DNA of 64,000 nt from an uncultured Desulfuromonas sp. (GTDB lineage: Bacteria > Desulfobacterota > Desulfuromonadia > Desulfuromonadales > Desulfuromonadaceae): positions 682,001-746,000 of the forward strand of contig NZ_OY787470.1 of NCBI RefSeq assembly GCF_963678835.1, written 5' to 3'. The stretch's first letter is position 1, and each line of letters starts with the position of its first letter. Shown here piece by piece: positions 35,333 to 44,984 of the stretch. The position numbers were made by a program, and so were the translations under genes. Under the pieces are notes generated by a model. The model had not been told where the DNA came from. It saw nothing but the letters and a program-made list of their open reading frames with translations, and searched no databases.

Positions 35333-35535
35333 GAGAGGGAACCCGTAGGGCGCATTGGGGTTGTTATTAATCAGATGAACGTGAGCTGTTGCATGAGATT
35401 TTTTGCGTCAGCAAGGCAGAGGGCGGAGCCATAGTGGTTCTATGGCGACAACCGATAACGCCGCTGACGTTAAAAAAGATCTGCAACAACTCCGTGAACT
35501 CTGATTGATGACTACCCCTTGGGAGTCGATTTTGC
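35333..35535 (+). repeat. 203-bp sub-repeat, copy 2
   Basis: Exactly 670 bp downstream of copy 1 and the same length, showing that the surrounding family C unit was duplicated in tandem with it. Confidence 0.9.
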
Positions 35536-36234
35536 GCCACTTTTGTCGACGCAAAAGTGGCCCGACGTGTGGGCGCGGAAGCCCACGTCACGTGCGTACC
35601 CATATCGAGAACGGTTGCTCTCTGCCAGCGCAAATGGTTCCAAAATGCGAACCACGAAAAACCAAGATCAAAATCGCCGGGATTCGCCCCGGCAGGCGAC
35701 ATCCTTTTGACTGGCCGCTCAAAAGGATGCAAAAACCGGCTTGAACTTCTCCTGAACCTGGACCCACCTACACTGAGTCTGTTTCCGTTTTGCTTCACCG
35801 ATTCGGCTCGCCGCCCTTTAGGTCGGCGAATCTTGCAACTCATCATCTTTGGCGTAAAACGTTGATAACTTGCTTGCGCCTCAATCTATTTCTTCCGTGG
35901 CACCGACCAAACGGGTGGGGCGGTGCCCACCCTCCAGTAGCGTGTTATTTAGCAACCAAGCCCTTCCGTTCAGCCGCACCGAACGTAGTGAATGTCACCG
36001 CGATGAACGTCGGCAACCTGTCTGAGCGTCAGCGAGTTTTGCCGACATCGCGGTGTAAGTGAACGAAGTGAGGGAACCCGATAGGGTGCAATGACGGAAG
36101 TCGATTTTGCGTCCCTTTTGTCGACGCAAAAGGGGCCCGACGTGTGGGCGCGGAAGCCCACGTCACGTGCGTACCAACGTCGGGAACGGATGATTTCAGC
36201 CAGAGCAACAGTCCGATAAATTTCCTCACCTCCA

Positions 36235-37431
36235 CTAACTCCAAAAACTCATCAACCCCAACGTACACACCAACAAAAACACCATCCGCAACACCTGCGC
36301 ACTCACCGCCATAATCAAACCAGGCCGCGGCCCGAGAATTGCCACGTAGGTCGGCAGAGCATGGCGCAGTGTGCGCAGCGGTGCCGTGACCATGGAGCCG
36401 AACAGGATGATGATTACCGCCTGCTGGGTTGTGATGGCACCCGAGTCGATGAAGTTGGCCGCGGCAATGGCGCCGTTGTAGAGGCTCAGCGCCTGCGCTG
36501 GAATCACCACCAGCGACTGCACCGGCAGAAAATCAAAGGTGAACAACCCCGGCATTTCCTGCGCTAGCCAGGCGAACGCGCCGTAATATTCCAGCCCGGC
36601 CATCACCACAAAGGTCGGGATCAGGTAGACGATCAACCGGGTCAGGGTGAAGCGCGAACGCTTCCACACCGTCGCCCAGAACGTGCCTCGTTTGCGGTGG
36701 CGCGGCTGATACGCGTCCGTCTCGTCCACGACACGCACCTCGTGTTGCTCGCCGATACCCAGACGCAATACGATCAGGCGGCTGACCAGCAGGGTCACGA
36801 CGATCTGGGCGATAATGGCCACCACGCGTACGCCGAACAGGGCGGCAGTGGCTTCCCAGCCGAACGCCAGACCGATGGGCACGATAAAGGTGGGCAAATG
36901 GGCAAACAACGACAGCGCCGACACCACATAGATGGACGTGTACAACTCGCGGTTGCTGATCTGGCCGGTGTCGCGATGCGACGCCAGCATGCTGTTGGCC
37001 ACGGCCCCGGACTGAAACGCCATGAGAAACGCCGGTCCGGCCTCACGCGACAGGCGACCGAGGCCGGTGAGCGGCAGGGTCAGCACCGACAGCCAGCGCA
37101 CGCAGCCCGACACCTCCAGAGCCTGACCGATGAGCACACCGATGATGATGTAGGCCAGCAGCTCGGCCAGCATCACCCCTTTGCGTGGCCAATAGGGCAG
37201 GTGACGTTTCCAGCGGGTGTAGGCCGACGATGTGGGGCGTTTCTTGCGTTCGGCGGCCAGGGTTTTTCCGGTCTGACCTTCCGGTGTTGCACGGCGACTC
37301 TTTTCGACCTGGGCCGATGATGTGGTCGCTGTGGCAACGATCGCGCTGTGCTGCGGCGGCGTTGCTGCAAACGTGTTGGCCGCGCACGTCAGCAGTCCGG
37401 CGGTGATGATGATCAGGACAAGCTGTCTCAC
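36235..37431 (-). CDS. Gate-domain (nucleoside-recognition) membrane protein linked to CbiK
   Basis: 398 aa. An N-terminal signal-like segment (VLIIITAGLLTCAANTFAA) is followed by a polar, basic stretch to about residue 70, then about eight membrane spans in two similar halves. Strings such as GQALEVSGCVRWLSVL, AFQSGAVANSMLASHRDTG and LYNGAIAAANFIDSGAITTQQ are typical of the Gate/nucleoside-recognition superfamily (SpmA/FeoB-C-like). The GTG start directly abuts the cbiK stop codon (TAAGTG), so it is translated with cbiK. It could move cobalt or a corrinoid precursor across the inner membrane; this is inference only. No ABC or CbiMNQO cobalt transporter is in the window. Confidence 0.8.
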   Translation of the reverse strand: MRQLVLIIITAGLLTCAANTFAATPPQHSAIVATATTSSAQVEKSRRATPEGQTGKTLAAERKKRPTSSAYTRWKRHLPYWPRKGVMLAELLAYIIIGVLIGQALEVSGCVRWLSVLTLPLTGLGRLSREAGPAFLMAFQSGAVANSMLASHRDTGQISNRELYTSIYVVSALSLFAHLPTFIVPIGLAFGWEATAALFGVRVVAIIAQIVVTLLVSRLIVLRLGIGEQHEVRVVDETDAYQPRHRKRGTFWATVWKRSRFTLTRLIVYLIPTFVVMAGLEYYGAFAWLAQEMPGLFTFDFLPVQSLVVIPAQALSLYNGAIAAANFIDSGAITTQQAVIIILFGSMVTAPLRTLRHALPTYVAILGPRPGLIMAVSAQVLRMVFLLVCTLGLMSFWS

Positions 37432-38283
37432 TTAATGTGTTGCTCCGGTCAATTCGGCCAGGGCGCGGTCGAGGTGATCAAAGTAGATCGCTAGGATGGC
37501 CGGATTCCAGCCCAGAGATTTGCTGCAGCTGGTCTGCGGCGCCTGAATGATGTTTTTCCAGCTGTCCTCTTCGTCGCCGAGCACGTCGTTCATAATGTGA
37601 TCGCCGGCAACGATCATCAGCGGCACAAAGTGCACCTGCGCAGGCTGGCGGGCTTTGACAGTTTCCAGGCTGGAAATTCCAGGCGTTCCCTCGACACTGG
37701 CCACGGTCAGCTTGGGATAGCGCGCTTCAATGGCGGCGGCGAATTTTTCCAGTTGCACGTTGAATTCAGGATGGTGGTCGTTACCGTGGGCGACCACGAC
37801 GGTGTCTTGGTCGGCGTTGATCTCTGGAGCCAGGGCGGCGATGGTTGCTTCAATGTCGGCATCGCTGGTCATCAGGGCATCGCCGAACGCCACTTGCAGG
37901 CCGTCGGTGTTGGCTTTGAGGATGGAGTTGTGCTCTTGGCCGGGCACCACGTGCAGGCTCTGGAAGGCGATTTTGTTGACACCGCGTGCGCGCAGATCGG
38001 CGACCACTTCGGCGACTGTGTGGGTGATGATGCCACGTTGTTTGAGTTTGTTGATGATGATCTGTGAGGTGAATGCCCACTGGATGTCGTCGTCGGGGTA
38101 GCGCTGGTGGGCCTGGGTGTCGATGAAGTCGAAGACTTTGCGGGCTTCGTCGACGGAGGTGCCGAAGGCGACTAGGACGATGGCTGGGCGTTCAGTGGAG
38201 CTGGATGGTGTGTTGGCGAATGTGGTGGACATGGTGCCTCCTATGAGTAGAACTATTGTTAATACGAGCAGTTGGATGCGCAT
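37432..38283 (-). CDS. cbiK: Exported sirohydrochlorin cobaltochelatase, CbiK type
   Basis: 283 aa. A Sec signal peptide (MRIQLLVLTIVLLIGG, cleavage near TFANT) precedes the chelatase fold, as in the periplasmic CbiK known from Desulfovibrio. Family segments are VLVAFGTSVDEARKVFDFI, FTSQIIINKLKQRGI, SLHVVPGQEH, VVVAHGNDHHPEFN and FVPLMIVAGDHIMNDVLGDE. The conserved histidines for metal handling are in the last three. It inserts cobalt into sirohydrochlorin at the start of the anaerobic route. The ATG at 38283 has AAAGGAG upstream. No cytosolic CbiK/CbiX is in this window, so an exported enzyme in a cytosolic pathway is a puzzle. Confidence 0.9.
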   Translation of the reverse strand: MRIQLLVLTIVLLIGGTMSTTFANTPSSSTERPAIVLVAFGTSVDEARKVFDFIDTQAHQRYPDDDIQWAFTSQIIINKLKQRGIITHTVAEVVADLRARGVNKIAFQSLHVVPGQEHNSILKANTDGLQVAFGDALMTSDADIEATIAALAPEINADQDTVVVAHGNDHHPEFNVQLEKFAAAIEARYPKLTVASVEGTPGISSLETVKARQPAQVHFVPLMIVAGDHIMNDVLGDEEDSWKNIIQAPQTSCSKSLGWNPAILAIYFDHLDRALAELTGATH

Positions 38284-38309
38284 TTTGTTTCTCCTTTTGT
38301 TTTTTGACT

Positions 38310-39915
38310 TCAGGGTCAAGGTCGCCGGGACTCGCCCCGGCAGGCGACATCCTTTTGACTGGCCGCCCTTCTTCTTCCTGTTATTTAGCACTCAAGCCCT
38401 CCCGTTCAGCAGCGCCGAACGAAGAGAGCGGTCACCGCGATGGTCGTCGGCAACCTGTTTGAGCGTCAGCGAGTTTTGCCGACATCGCGGTGTTAGTGAA
38501 CGCAGAGAGGGCACCCGCAGGGCGCAATGACGAGAGTCGATTTTGCGCCACTTTTGTCGACGCAAAAGTGGCCCGACGTGTGGGCGCGGAAGCCCACGTC
38601 ACGTGCGTCCCCATATCGAGAACGGTTACACTCTGCCAGAGCAAGTGGTTCCAATGTGCGAACCACGAAAAAACAATCTTAAGATCAAGGTCGCCGGGAT
38701 TCGCCCCGGCAGGCGACATCCTTTTGACTTGCCGCTCAAAAGGATGCAAAAACCGGCTGAACTTCTCCTGAACCTGGACCCACCTGCACTGAGTCTGTTT
38801 CCGTTGTGCTACACGGATTCGGCTCGCCGCCCTTTAGGTCGGCGAATCGTGCGTGTCATCATCTTTGACGTAAAACGTTGATAACATACTTCTGCCGCGC
38901 TCTATTTCTTCCGTGGCCCCGATCAAACGGGTGGGGCGGTGCCCACCCTGCAGCAGAGGGTAATTTAGCAGCTCAGCCCTCCCGTTCAGCAGCGCCGAAC
39001 GAAGAGAACGGTCATCGCGATGGTCGTCGGCAACCTGTTTGAGCGGTAGCCCACGTCACGTGCGTACCTATATCGAGAATGGTTACACTCTGCCAGAGCA
39101 AATGGTTCCAATGTGCGAACCACGAAAAACCAAGATCAAAGTCGCCGGGATTCGCCCCGGCAGGCGACATCCTTTTGACTTGCCGCTCAAAAGGATGCAA
39201 AAACCGGCTGAACTTCTCCTGAACCTGGACCCACCTGCACTGAGTCTGTTTCCGTTGTGCTACACGGATTCGGCTCGCCGCCCTTTAGGTCGGCGAATCG
39301 TGCGTGTCATCATCTTTGACGTAAAACGTTGATAACATACTTCTGCCGCGCTCTATTTCTTCCGTGGCCCCGATCAAACGGGTGGGGCGGTGCCCACCCT
39401 GCAGCAGAGGGTAATTTAGCAGCTCAGCCCTCCCGTTCAGCAGCGCCGAACGAAGAGAACGGTCATCGCGATGGTCGTCGGCAACCTGTTTGAGCGGTAG
39501 CCCACGTCACGTGCGTACCTATATCGAGAATGGTTACACTCTGCCAGAGCAAATGGTTCCAATGTGCGAACCACGAAAAACCAAGATCAAAGTCGCCGGG
39601 ATTCGCCCCGGCAGGCGACATCCTTTTGACTTGCCGCTCAAAAGGATGCAAAAACCGGCTTGAACTTCTCCTGAACCTGGACCCACCTACACTGAGTCTG
39701 TTTCCGATGTGCTACACAGTTTCGGCTCGCCGCCCTTTAGGTCGGCGAATCGTCCAACTCATCATCTCTCGTCTTTCTTTATCTCTGGTGTGGCACCGAT
39801 TTAACGGGCGGGACGGTGCCCGCCCTTCGGTTGTCTGTTATTTAGCAACCAATCCCTTCCGTTTAGCAGCACCGAGCGCAGTGAATGTCACCGCGATGAA
39901 CCCCGCTAAAGCAAC
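38310..39915 (+). repeat. Large repeat family C, block 3, with a 451-bp tandem duplication
   Basis: Family C units in the plus orientation. The segment from GAGCGGTAGCCCACGTCACG at 39041 recurs at 39492, an exact 451-bp period with very few changes, so this is a very recent duplication. A similar unit precedes at about 38590-39040. No gene is present. Confidence 0.9.
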
Positions 39916-39919
39916 TGAC

Positions 39920-40615
39920 CTAATCAATCCCCACTAACCCACACAACGCATGCAAACAAGCCACCGCCAACGGACTCCCACCACGCCGCCCCTCAATGAC
40001 AATGTAGGGCACGCCAGTGGTCTGCAACTCCTCCTTGCTCTCCAACACATGCACAAATCCCACGGGCATACCGATCACCAGCGCCGGGCGCAGACCCTGT
40101 TCGAGGATCAGCCGGTTGATCTCCAGCAGCGCCACCGGCGCGTTGCCGATGAGGATGATGCTGCCGTCGAGTTGGTTAGCGGCTTTGCGTACGGCGAACA
40201 GCGAGCGTGGAAGGCCACTCTCTTTGGCCTGCTCGGCGACATCGGCGTCGGCAACGTGACAGAGGATGCTGTCGCGCTGATAGCCGGGATGGATCTGTTG
40301 CAGCCGCGCCACGGACAGGCCGGAGCGGATCATGTTGCTGTCGGCGTAAATGGTCGCCCCGCGTAGCAGGGCCGCGGCGCAGGAGCTGAACGCATCATCA
40401 CTGAAGCGGATGTGCTCGGCGAGACTGAAATCGGCGGTGGTGTGAATCAGGCGGCGTACCACCTGCCACTGCGCGTTCGTAAAACCGCTACGATCCGCTT
40501 CGGCGTCAATGGCGGCAAACGAGCGGCGTTCGATCTCCGCGCCGCTGACCGGCTGGTCATAGAGGTCGTAGATCAGCGGTCGCGTGGGTGGTGTCGGGTT
40601 TTGAGTTGATGTCAT
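39920..40615 (-). CDS. cbiC: (Cobalt-)precorrin-8 methylmutase
   Basis: 231 aa, CbiC/CobH family, moving a methyl from C11 to C12 to give cobyrinate. Seen: RRLIHTTADFSLAEHIRFS with the likely catalytic His, ALLRGATIYADSNMIRSGLS, VGFVHVLESKEELQTTGVPY and IVIEGRRGGSPLAVACLHAL. Its ATG overlaps the stop of cbiB by 4 bp. It is the last gene of the cobS/cobD-cbiP/cbiB/cbiC sub-operon and ends directly before repeat block 3. Confidence 0.95.
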   Translation of the reverse strand: MTSTQNPTPPTRPLIYDLYDQPVSGAEIERRSFAAIDAEADRSGFTNAQWQVVRRLIHTTADFSLAEHIRFSDDAFSSCAAALLRGATIYADSNMIRSGLSVARLQQIHPGYQRDSILCHVADADVAEQAKESGLPRSLFAVRKAANQLDGSIILIGNAPVALLEINRLILEQGLRPALVIGMPVGFVHVLESKEELQTTGVPYIVIEGRRGGSPLAVACLHALCGLVGID

Positions 40616-41586
40616 GGGGTAAAACTCCCGTTAAAAAAGGCGATAAAAGCACTGCGGCTGATTAAACTGACCACGGCAATCAGAGCGGTGGTCCAGAACA
40701 TCAGACGCAGCCCGGCACCGATATGCTGCGCGGTCAAGGTTTGGTCGGCGTCGCCCAGATAAGGGCGAAATGACGGTTGGCCAAAATAACGGTTTTCGCC
40801 GCCGAGGCGCACATGCAGCGCTCCGGCTACGGCCGCCTCGATCTGACCGCCGTTGGGGCTGGGGTGGTTGTGGCGGTCACGGAGCAGGATGCGCCAGGCG
40901 TTGTGGCCATCACGTCCGGCCAGCACTGCCGCCGGAATGGTCAGCAAAGCGGTGAGCCGGGCCGGGATGAAATTGGCGGCATCATCGAGGCGCGCGGCAG
41001 CACGACCAAAATGGAGGTAGCGCTCGGTTTTGTAGCCGAAGGTGGAATCGAGGGTGTTGATGGCCTTGTAGGTCATGGCTGCTACCGGTCCGCCGACCAC
41101 GGCGAACAGCAGCGGTGCGGTGACGCCGTCCACGGTGTTTTCCGCCACACTTTCGACGGTGGCACGGCTGATTTCCGCCTCGTTCAACTGTTCGGTATCG
41201 CGTCCCACCAGGCGCGCCAGTTGGGCGCGGGCCGTGGTCAGATCGCCCTGTTGCAATGGGAGCTGCACGGCGCGGGCATGATCGCTGAGGCTGCGTGTCG
41301 CCAGGGTGGTGTAGAGGACGAGGATGGAAATCAGGTCGCCAAGGCGCGGGTGGATGGCTGCCGCGCCATACACCACAGCAGCGCTAAGCAGGGCGGTGCC
41401 GCCGACCATCACCATGACCGCGACCAGCCCGGCGCGAAAGCCGTCATCCAGCCGGCGGCGCAGCGGAGCTTCCACGGCCAGGGCAGCGCGACCGATGGCC
41501 TGCACCGGATGGGGCAACCAGCGGGGATCACCACACACAGCGTCGAGGGCCAGGGCGGCTAGCAAATGAATCCACAGTGGCATCAC
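40612..41586 (-). CDS. cbiB: Adenosylcobinamide-phosphate synthase
   Basis: 324 aa integral membrane protein, CbiB/CobD family, attaching aminopropanol phosphate to adenosylcobyrate. Seen: [20 protein letters not shown] near the N-terminus, [56 protein letters not shown] and [18 protein letters not shown]. Several spans are visible. It overlaps cbiC at its end and the CobD-CbiP gene at its start, each by 4 bp. Confidence 0.95.
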   Translation of the reverse strand: MMPLWIHLLAALALDAVCGDPRWLPHPVQAIGRAALAVEAPLRRRLDDGFRAGLVAVMVMVGGTALLSAAVVYGAAAIHPRLGDLISILVLYTTLATRSLSDHARAVQLPLQQGDLTTARAQLARLVGRDTEQLNEAEISRATVESVAENTVDGVTAPLLFAVVGGPVAAMTYKAINTLDSTFGYKTERYLHFGRAAARLDDAANFIPARLTALLTIPAAVLAGRDGHNAWRILLRDRHNHPSPNGGQIEAAVAGALHVRLGGENRYFGQPSFRPYLGDADQTLTAQHIGAGLRLMFWTTALIAVVSLISRSAFIAFFNGSFTP

Positions 41587-44177
41587 AGGCCGATCCTCCG
41601 ATACAGGGCGTCCATGTCGAGGGCGGCGCGCACCGTGTCAGCGAGGCGGTCAAAGGCCGGTTCCAGATCGTAACAGGCACGGATGCGTCCATCGCACGGC
41701 CAGCCGCGTCGCTGGCGCAGGCGGTCGATGAACCAGCGGCGGAACGGATCGGCATCGAACAGACCGTGCAAATAAGTGCCCCATACCCGGCCGTTGCGCA
41801 TGGCCCCACCGATCAGCTCCCCGGCGGCGTTGTAGGCCAGCGGTTGCAGACCGTCAGCGGTCGTGTGACCGTGGTGGATCTCGTAACCGATCAGGTCATG
41901 GCCTGAAGGGAGATGCTGGCAGCGGGTTTGCAGCGTGGTCTTGTCCGGCTCCAAGCAGGTATCGAGGGGCAGCAGACCGAGGCCCGCCAGAGGCTCTTTG
42001 CTGCCTTCGATGGCATGGGGATCGCGCAGGGTGGTGCCGAGCATCTGGAAGCCGCCGCAGATGCCGACGATCTCGCAGCGCTCGTCATCGGCCCGTTGCA
42101 AAAGCCTATCCGCCAGGCCGCTATGGCGCAGATGGATCAGATCGGCAGCGACATTCTTGCTGCCGGGCAGGATCACCGCGTCCGGGCGGCCCAACTGGTC
42201 GGCGTGGCGCACCACGCGCACCCGCACATCCGGCTCAATGGTCAGGGCATCGATGTCGGTAAAGTTGGAGATATGTGGCAGGTCGATGATCGCGATGTCG
42301 AGGCCGTCTTCCGTTATCGCATCCGTTGAGGTATGGAGCGTGCCCTGCTTGAACGACACCGAATCCTCTTCGGGCAGACCGAGGCGATCGAGATAGGGGA
42401 CCACACCGAGCACCGGTTTGCCGCTATGGCGCAGGGTGGCGTCGAGGGCGCTGCCGAGCAGGGTGGCATCACCGCGAAAACGGTTGATGACGAATCCGGC
42501 CACCTGATGGCGCTCCGCTTCGTTGAGCAGTTCCATGGTGCCGACGAACGAGGCAAACACGCCGCCGCGGTCGATATCGCCCACCAGCAGGACTGGGGCG
42601 TCGGCGTAACGGGCCATGTTCATGTTGACGATGTCACCGGATTTGAGGTTGATTTCGGCCGGGCTGCCCGCGCCTTCGAGTACCATCACCTGATGCTCGG
42701 CGGCCAGGCTGTCGTAGCTGCGTTTGACCTGTTCGAAAATGTCGCGCTTTTGTTCGGCATAGGCGCGGAAATGCAGTGAGCCGACTGCCTTGCCGAGGAC
42801 GATGATCTGCGAGCCGGTGTCGCTGTTGGGCTTGAGCAGCACCGGGTTCATGCGCACGTCCGGGTCGAGGCGACAGGCCTGGGCCTGCATCACCTGGGCG
42901 CGGCCCATCTCGCCGCCGTCGCAAGTGACGAAGGAATTGAGCGACATGTTCTGTGCTTTGAACGGTGCCACATCAAAGCCGTCCTGATAGAGGATGCGGC
43001 ACAGGGCAGCCGTGAGGACACTCTTGCCGGCATTGGAACCGGTGCCCTGAAACATGATGGCCGGAGTCTTGCGCCGTTGCGGCGTGGCCCGGCGCGGGGC
43101 GAGCAGGCCGGTGAGCACCTGTTCGAGCCGTTGCTGCTCTGCGGCTGGGCGCACGGCCACGCGGAAGTAGCGGGCGTCGAGCCCGGCAAAATTGTCGCAG
43201 GCGCGTAGGGCGATCCCTTGGTGCAGGGCTTGCTCCGTCAGTTGCACGGCATCGAGTTGCGGATGATCGAGGCGGCAGAGCAGAAAGTTGGCGTTACCGG
43301 GGAACACGCTGACGCCCGGCAGTTGTGCCACCATCTCGGCCAACGCTTGGCGTTGCTCGCGGACAAAGGCGCGACTGCGTTGGCGGTAGTCGTCGTCGGC
43401 CAAGGCGGCTTGGCCCACCTCCTGTGCCAGGGTGTTGACACTCCATAACGGTTGAAGACGGCGACAACGCGCCATGAGCTCGGCATTGCCGAGGGCGATG
43501 CCGAGACGCAATCCGGCGATGGCGTAGGTCTTGGTCAGCGACTGCAGGATGATGGCGTTGTCCGGTCGCTCATGGCCGAGACTGGCGGGCGCATCGCTGA
43601 GATCGAGGAACGATTCGTCGATGAGAAACGTCGTTAGCGGATGTCGCTGGATCAGGGCGCGCAGCTCTTCCTCGGCCAATTGGCTTCCGGTGGGGTTATT
43701 GGGCTGGCCGAAGATCACCAGCGTGTCGGCGGCGCGGTCTTTGTCCAAACACGCTTCTAAAGCCTCCAGCTCCAGTGCAAAGTCGTTGTTTTCAGACAAG
43801 GCAAGGGGCTCTACATTCATGCCGTGGAGGCGTGCTACTTCGTCATAATCGGCATAGCTGGGCACCGGCACCACCAACCGCGTTTTGGCCAGACCGCGGA
43901 TCAGCAGATGGAGCAGTTCGCTGGCACCGTTGCCGATCAGAACTTGGTCCAGGGCCGTGGTAAAGCGCTCGGCCACAGCCTGGGTCAGCGCGCTACAGTG
44001 CGGATCGGGGTAGTGAACCAGGTCGCTGATGTGGGCGCTGATCAGCGGGCGCAGCCACTCCGGCGGCCCCAGCGGGTTGAGGTTGGCGGAAAAATCCACC
44101 AGCGTGTCCGTGCTGCTGCGTTGCCGCAATTGGCTGAGGTTGCCACCGTGTTGGTGGCGGGGGAGGTGATTGGCCAT
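41583..44177 (-). CDS. cobD-cbiP: Fusion of threonine-phosphate decarboxylase-like aminotransferase and cobyric acid synthase
   Basis: 864 aa. Residues 1 to about 365 are a PLP-dependent class I/II aminotransferase fold of the CobC/CobD type ([34 protein letters not shown], and [14 protein letters not shown] with the PLP lysine). This part makes (R)-1-amino-2-propanol phosphate from threonine phosphate. Residues about 372-864 are CbiP/CobQ, the b,d,e,g-amidase: [67 protein letters not shown] (nucleophile Cys) and TYLHGLFD. The two products meet at the CbiB step, whose gene overlaps by 4 bp, so the fusion makes pathway sense. Confidence 0.94.
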   Translation of the reverse strand: MANHLPRHQHGGNLSQLRQRSSTDTLVDFSANLNPLGPPEWLRPLISAHISDLVHYPDPHCSALTQAVAERFTTALDQVLIGNGASELLHLLIRGLAKTRLVVPVPSYADYDEVARLHGMNVEPLALSENNDFALELEALEACLDKDRAADTLVIFGQPNNPTGSQLAEEELRALIQRHPLTTFLIDESFLDLSDAPASLGHERPDNAIILQSLTKTYAIAGLRLGIALGNAELMARCRRLQPLWSVNTLAQEVGQAALADDDYRQRSRAFVREQRQALAEMVAQLPGVSVFPGNANFLLCRLDHPQLDAVQLTEQALHQGIALRACDNFAGLDARYFRVAVRPAAEQQRLEQVLTGLLAPRRATPQRRKTPAIMFQGTGSNAGKSVLTAALCRILYQDGFDVAPFKAQNMSLNSFVTCDGGEMGRAQVMQAQACRLDPDVRMNPVLLKPNSDTGSQIIVLGKAVGSLHFRAYAEQKRDIFEQVKRSYDSLAAEHQVMVLEGAGSPAEINLKSGDIVNMNMARYADAPVLLVGDIDRGGVFASFVGTMELLNEAERHQVAGFVINRFRGDATLLGSALDATLRHSGKPVLGVVPYLDRLGLPEEDSVSFKQGTLHTSTDAITEDGLDIAIIDLPHISNFTDIDALTIEPDVRVRVVRHADQLGRPDAVILPGSKNVAADLIHLRHSGLADRLLQRADDERCEIVGICGGFQMLGTTLRDPHAIEGSKEPLAGLGLLPLDTCLEPDKTTLQTRCQHLPSGHDLIGYEIHHGHTTADGLQPLAYNAAGELIGGAMRNGRVWGTYLHGLFDADPFRRWFIDRLRQRRGWPCDGRIRACYDLEPAFDRLADTVRAALDMDALYRRIGL

Positions 44178-44935
44178 TACGACAGCCCTCCATGGGGCAG
44201 TACCAGCACCGCCGCAATCAGCGTGACCAGTTCGGCCAACTCGCAGGTCGCGCCAAGGGTGTCGCCGGTGAAACCGCCGATCTTGCCGCGGCAGTAACGG
44301 CCGAACAGCAGCGTGGCCAGCAGAACCAGGGAGGCGATGATCAAACCGCGTCCCTGCAGCACCATCAGGGCGGTTACCAGCAGCAGCGAAGCGGCCAGCC
44401 AGGCGTGACGTGGCTCGGCTTGCTGGTGGGACAGGGTGGCCAGTCCGCCGGGGCGGGCGTAGGGCAGACTGACCAGCGGCAATACCAGGGCGACGCGTCC
44501 GGCCAGAGGCGTGAGCAGAATCACCGGCCAGCGGGTTTCGCTGGGCAGCGAGGCGAGGGCGGCAAATTTAATCAGCAGCAATCCGGTCAGCGTTAGAGCG
44601 CCCATGGCGCCGACGCGGCTGTCTTTCATGATGGTGAGCATGGTGTCGCGGTCGCGTGAGCTCATAAAGGCGTCGGCACTGTCGGCCACGCCGTCGATAT
44701 GTAGTCCGCCGCTCACGGCGATCAATGCCACTACCAGCAGTGCGCTGGGCAGCAGGGTCCCCGGCATCGTGGCGCACAACAGGTGATCGAGAAGCGCCAT
44801 GACCGCACCGATGAGCAGGCCGACCACGGCATACCAGTCGAGGCTGCGCGACAGCGCGGTTTTGTCGCCACACCAGCTGTGCGGGACACGCACGATGGTG
44901 AGGAAGCTGAGGGCGGAAAAAAATGATTGCATCAT
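44177..44935 (-). CDS. cobS: Adenosylcobinamide-GDP ribazoletransferase
   Basis: 252 aa membrane protein, cobalamin synthase, joining the activated lower ligand to adenosylcobinamide-GDP. Seen: [14 protein letters not shown] at the N-terminus, [20 protein letters not shown] with the acidic metal-binding motif, [32 protein letters not shown] and [17 protein letters not shown] at the end. Two adjacent ATGs are possible; I take the first (44935), with AGGA 8 nt upstream. It shares one base with the following gene's start. It heads the sub-operon after repeat block 4. Confidence 0.94.
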   Translation of the reverse strand: MMQSFFSALSFLTIVRVPHSWCGDKTALSRSLDWYAVVGLLIGAVMALLDHLLCATMPGTLLPSALLVVALIAVSGGLHIDGVADSADAFMSSRDRDTMLTIMKDSRVGAMGALTLTGLLLIKFAALASLPSETRWPVILLTPLAGRVALVLPLVSLPYARPGGLATLSHQQAEPRHAWLAASLLLVTALMVLQGRGLIIASLVLLATLLFGRYCRGKIGGFTGDTLGATCELAELVTLIAAVLVLPHGGLS

Positions 44936-44984
44936 GTTGTGGTTTCCTGTGGGACTGTTTGCTTTGTCCCAGCACATAAACTTT

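Larger units (their letters stand above)
34268..36234 (+). repeat. Large repeat family C, block 2 (about three units)
   Basis: About 2 kb of direct repeats. Each unit runs roughly: CGTCACGTGCGTACC, a variable stretch, TCGCCGGGATTCGCCCCGGC, CCTTTTGACTGGCCGCTCAA, CGCCGCCCTTTAGGTCGGCG, GTAAAACGTTGATAA, ACGGGTGGGGCGGTGCCCAC and CCCTCCCGTTCAGCAG. The units are joined by the 200-bp insert described separately. No gene is present; the short frames have no ribosome sites and repeat from unit to unit. Confidence 0.9.
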
